Shown here: piece by piece, positions 42,903 to 45,011 of the stretch
Layout of the letters: the number at the start of each line of letters is the position of its first letter
Numbering within the stretch: position 1 is the stretch's first letter
DNA from: Bacteroidales bacterium
GTDB lineage: Bacteria; Bacteroidota; Bacteroidia; Bacteroidales; UBA932
Assembly (NCBI GenBank): GCA_017651465.1
Contig: JAGCCX010000077.1
Span: 1-45,011 of the forward strand
Reading direction: 5' to 3'
DNA length: 45,011 nt
The notes under the pieces: model-generated
Seen by the model: only the letters and a program-made list of their open reading frames with translations
Told to the model about the DNA's origin: nothing
Database searches by the model: none
Position numbers and translations under genes: made by a program

Positions 42903-43994
42903 CTATGCTATCTGGGGACGGCCGGAGCGGTCGCGGCGCTCGGTTCCCTCAAGATGACGCTCCTCCATCTTGCCGGCTTGCAAGGCAGCATAGTCGGCCC
43001 TGGCATTGAAAATATCGATGGCGGTAAAGATAGCCGAACGCATAGAATGAGGATCCGCCTCGTCACGACCGGCCATATCGAATGCCGTGCCGTGATCCGG
43101 AGATGTCCGCACAATGGGCAGGCCGGCGGTGTAGTTCACGCCGTCCTCGAACGAGAGAGCCTTGAAAGGAGCAAGCCCCTGGTCGTGATACATCGCCAGG
43201 GTGGCGTCAAAACGCTCGTAGTGGCTCAGGCCGAAGAAGCCGTCGGGAGAGAAAGGCCCGAAAGCCAGAATGCCCTCTGAAGTGGCCTGTGCCACAGCAG
43301 GGATAATAATATCCTGCTCTTCGCTGCCGAGCAGGCCTCCGTCGCCGCTGTGGGGATTGAGGCTCAGTACGGCGATGCGCGGCTGGTCGATGCGGAAATC
43401 TTCCTTGAGCGAACGGTCCATAAGGCGCAGTTTGCTCACAATCTTATCTTTGGAGATGGAGCCGGCTACATCTTTGAGAGGAATGTGTCCGGTGACCACA
43501 CCCAGCCTCAGCCTGTGACTGGTCATAAGCATAGTCACGTCGCCCACTCCGAACTGCTGCTGCAAATACTCGGTATGGCCCGGGAAACCGAAGCCCTGGC
43601 CCGACATAGCCTTTTTGTTTATCGGCCCCGTGACGAGCACATCCAGCAGTCCTGCCTTTATATCCTCGACCGCCTTCGCAAGAGAAGTGATGGCGGCCCT
43701 GGCAGAGTCGGCAGTGGCCTGGCCAGGCTCGGCGAACACATTGTCCGGCAAGCAGTTAAGCACATTGATGCGCTTTGGTTTGGCATCCGCAGCCGAAGTA
43801 ATCACATTCGAGTCGAGCTGCTCTATTTCGGGTATCGTCTTCTTATAAAAACCGAACAACTTGGACGAGCCGTACACCACAGGAGTAAAGAACTCCAGTA
43901 TCCTGGGATCCGACAGTGCCTTGATGATGACTTCGTATCCTATTCCGTTGGAGTCACCTTGAGTTATTCCTACTATTGGTTTTCTTTTCTGCAT
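42903..43994 (-). CDS. pdxA: 4-hydroxythreonine-4-phosphate dehydrogenase
   Basis: A 363-residue NAD-dependent dehydrogenase of the DXP-dependent pyridoxal 5'-phosphate pathway. Evidence: the N-terminal VGITQGDSNGIGYEV, metal-binding histidines in FPGHTEYLQQ, MYHDQGLAPFKAL and RTSPDHGTAFD, and VVTGHIPLKDVA. These match PdxA across the full length. A C-terminal tail of about 20 residues is rich in Arg and Glu. It begins one base after the RNase HI gene ends. Confidence 0.93.
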   Translation of the reverse strand: MQKRKPIVGITQGDSNGIGYEVIIKALSDPRILEFFTPVVYGSSKLFGFYKKTIPEIEQLDSNVITSAADAKPKRINVLNCLPDNVFAEPGQATADSARAAITSLAKAVEDIKAGLLDVLVTGPINKKAMSGQGFGFPGHTEYLQQQFGVGDVTMLMTSHRLRLGVVTGHIPLKDVAGSISKDKIVSKLRLMDRSLKEDFRIDQPRIAVLSLNPHSGDGGLLGSEEQDIIIPAVAQATSEGILAFGPFSPDGFFGLSHYERFDATLAMYHDQGLAPFKALSFEDGVNYTAGLPIVRTSPDHGTAFDMAGRDEADPHSMRSAIFTAIDIFNARADYAALQAGKMEERHLEGTERRDRSGRPQIA

Positions 43995-43995
43995 A

Positions 43996-44442
43996 TTATT
44001 GACTTAAAATATATCCTTCATCTTGAGGTAATCCGGGCTTGGAATAAGCGGCTACGGCAAGGGCGTCGCAACGTTCGTTCTCGGGATGCCCGGCGTGCCC
44101 CTTGAGCCAGTGGAAAGTAATACTGAACTTCGAATAGAGCTCATCGAAGCGGGCCCACAGGTCCCCGTTTTTCTTCCGTTTCCAGCCTTGAGTAACTGTA
44201 TTGACCACATATTGAGAATCACTCCACACCTCGACGGAGGCTCCCTGCCAAAGAATGGCCTCAAGCCCCTTGATCACGGCGAGCAGCTCCATACGGTTAT
44301 TGGTGGTGAGGGCGAAACCGCCGCTCATCTCCTTGCGCAAGTTGCCGCACCGCAGCACGGCACCCCACCCTCCCGGGCCGGGATTGCCGCTGGCAGCTCC
44401 GTCAGTATAGAGATATATAATCTCTGATCTGGTCATATTCAT
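43996..44442 (-). CDS. rnhA: Ribonuclease HI
   Basis: A 148-residue RNase HI that cleaves RNA in RNA-DNA hybrids. The four acidic catalytic residues are visible: Asp14 in [17 protein letters not shown], Glu in NNRMELLAV, Asp in VWSDSQYV and Asp in [10 protein letters not shown], with the [11 protein letters not shown] loop. The start [15 protein letters not shown] is inside the recX gene (41-bp overlap); the alternative MTRSEII at 44436 still overlaps by 35 bp. The frame runs 45 codons further upstream but without homology. Confidence 0.92.
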   Translation of the reverse strand: MNMTRSEIIYLYTDGAASGNPGPGGWGAVLRCGNLRKEMSGGFALTTNNRMELLAVIKGLEAILWQGASVEVWSDSQYVVNTVTQGWKRKKNGDLWARFDELYSKFSITFHWLKGHAGHPENERCDALAVAAYSKPGLPQDEGYILSQ

Positions 44443-44854
44443 ATCCGCGCGAAAGCGCAAATTTAATAAGTTTAAACTTTTTCTGAGGGTCCCCTTCCAA
44501 ACTTGCCGCCTTAGCCTGCAGGAGTTTGGACAGTTTATCGGAAGCGGCCTGAGTGTCAACAGTTTCCAGCGCTTCATCGATCAGCTCCGGCGCAATGCCT
44601 TTGGATCTTAAGGCAAAGCGTATCTTCACCGGCCCCCAGCCCTGCAGCCGGGCTTTCTCACGGGCAAACGCCCCGGCATAGCGAAGGTCGTCCACAAAAC
44701 TATCCTTCACCAGGCTCTCCACTACTTCACCGGCCGAAACGGCGTCCCCCTCAAGGGCTTTCAGCGCCTTGGACATAATATCTTTGCGGCAGTACTCCCG
44801 TTTGGAGCAGAGGCCCTCAAGGGTGTCGAGTACCTTCTTTGACTTCTCGTCCAT
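44402..44854 (-). CDS. recX: RecX-family regulator of RecA
   Basis: A 150-residue three-helix-repeat protein. The RecX pattern is seen in [54 protein letters not shown] and the C-terminal [12 protein letters not shown]. RecX binds RecA filaments and limits recombination. The start [12 protein letters not shown] was chosen because it directly follows the stop of the upstream barrel gene (TGATATG). An in-frame ATG six codons upstream (44872) is possible and would overlap by 17 bp. Confidence 0.85.
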   Translation of the reverse strand: MDEKSKKVLDTLEGLCSKREYCRKDIMSKALKALEGDAVSAGEVVESLVKDSFVDDLRYAGAFAREKARLQGWGPVKIRFALRSKGIAPELIDEALETVDTQAASDKLSKLLQAKAASLEGDPQKKFKLIKFALSRGYEYDQIRDYISLY

Positions 44855-44855
44855 A

Positions 44856-45011
44856 TCAGAAGTCAAAGCCAAGCGAAACGTACATACCCAAATCGTATTT
44901 GGTCTCGTGGAAGCGGTCCGACCAATATCCCACGACCTTGATGGGGCCTATTCTGGTATTGTAACCGACTTCAAGGCCGGCACCCCACAGGGTTGGCAGA
45001 GCGGTCTTGAT
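44856..45011 (-). CDS. C-terminus of an outer-membrane beta-barrel protein, patatin/BamA-like (partial)
   Basis: Only the last 51 codons are in the window. They read as alternating strands with GAGLEVGYNTRIGPIKV, a WSDRFHETKYDLG turn and a final YVSLGFDF. The terminal Phe and this ending resemble the Omp85-like barrel that closes Bacteroidota patatin-like phospholipases. The family call is tentative because the rest of the gene lies outside. It lies directly upstream of recX. Confidence 0.65.
   Translation of the reverse strand: MKTALPTLWGAGLEVGYNTRIGPIKVVGYWSDRFHETKYDLGMYVSLGFDF

Noticed and set aside
1-45011. tRNA, rRNA, CRISPR array, insertion sequence or prophage
   Set aside because: Nearly all bases lie in recognised coding genes. 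The few gaps (at most 124 bp) show no cloverleaf, repeat-spacer array or transposase.

Overview
The window is a dense, GC-rich bacterial chromosome segment, almost certainly from the Bacteroidota and most likely Bacteroidales; a Rikenellaceae/Alistipes-like or uncultured gut lineage would fit, but genus cannot be fixed from this sequence. The signs are TAnnTTTG-type -7 promoter boxes, a UpxY-like NusG paralogue in a polysaccharide export operon, two Wzi-like outer-membrane proteins, a split 5'-nucleotidase made as two lipoproteins, an S9B dipeptidyl peptidase, an M64 peptidase and a PiT-DUF47 phosphate pair. No tRNA, rRNA, CRISPR array, insertion sequence or prophage gene was recognised. No stretch of 300 bases lacks a gene. 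The longest non-coding gap, 124 bp, holds a 31-bp perfect inverted repeat.

Layout. 1-1819 (+): end of a TPR protein and a metallo-beta-lactamase-fold hydrolase. 1811-22922 (-): about 21 kb of head-to-tail genes. In transcription order they are an ABC-2 exporter, the split 5'-nucleotidase, YicC, a TonB receptor with a small secreted HMA protein, GlnRS, a Wzi-like protein, an aminotransferase, LysA, a second Wzi-like protein, DUF47 and PiT phosphate uptake, an MsbA-like ABC exporter, VanZ and a large multidomain amidase-like protein. 22985-24829 (+): a DPP IV-type peptidase. 24826-29531 (-): a kinase-less sensor-like membrane protein, TrkH, a RecD-like helicase and a THUMP-like methyltransferase. 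29603-30802 (+): a ROK regulator.

30799-39377 (-): a polysaccharide export and sugar-nucleotide operon (Wza-like, Wzc-like, CapD/WbpM-like, UpxY-like, RmlD, RmlA, RmlB), led by the best promoter in the window. 39442-40857 (-): a glutamine synthetase family enzyme. 40923-42131 (+): an M64 metallopeptidase. 42132-45011 (-): PAP2 phosphatase, PdxA, RNase HI, RecX and the C-terminus of an outer-membrane barrel.

How the parts fit. Much of the content serves the cell envelope: surface polysaccharide export (Wza, Wzc, CapD, UpxY, Rml, two Wzi-like proteins), lipid or wall handling (MsbA-like, PAP2, amidase-like, VanZ, LysA) and periplasmic scavenging of nucleotides, peptides and phosphate (5'-nucleotidase, DPP IV, PiT). 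No glycosyltransferase, Wzx or Wzy is present, so the polysaccharide assembly genes must lie elsewhere.

The most unexpected signal is compositional: the tetranucleotide CATG is almost absent. A manual read of the whole window found a single copy, where well over a hundred would be expected. No clearly new multi-gene system was found.
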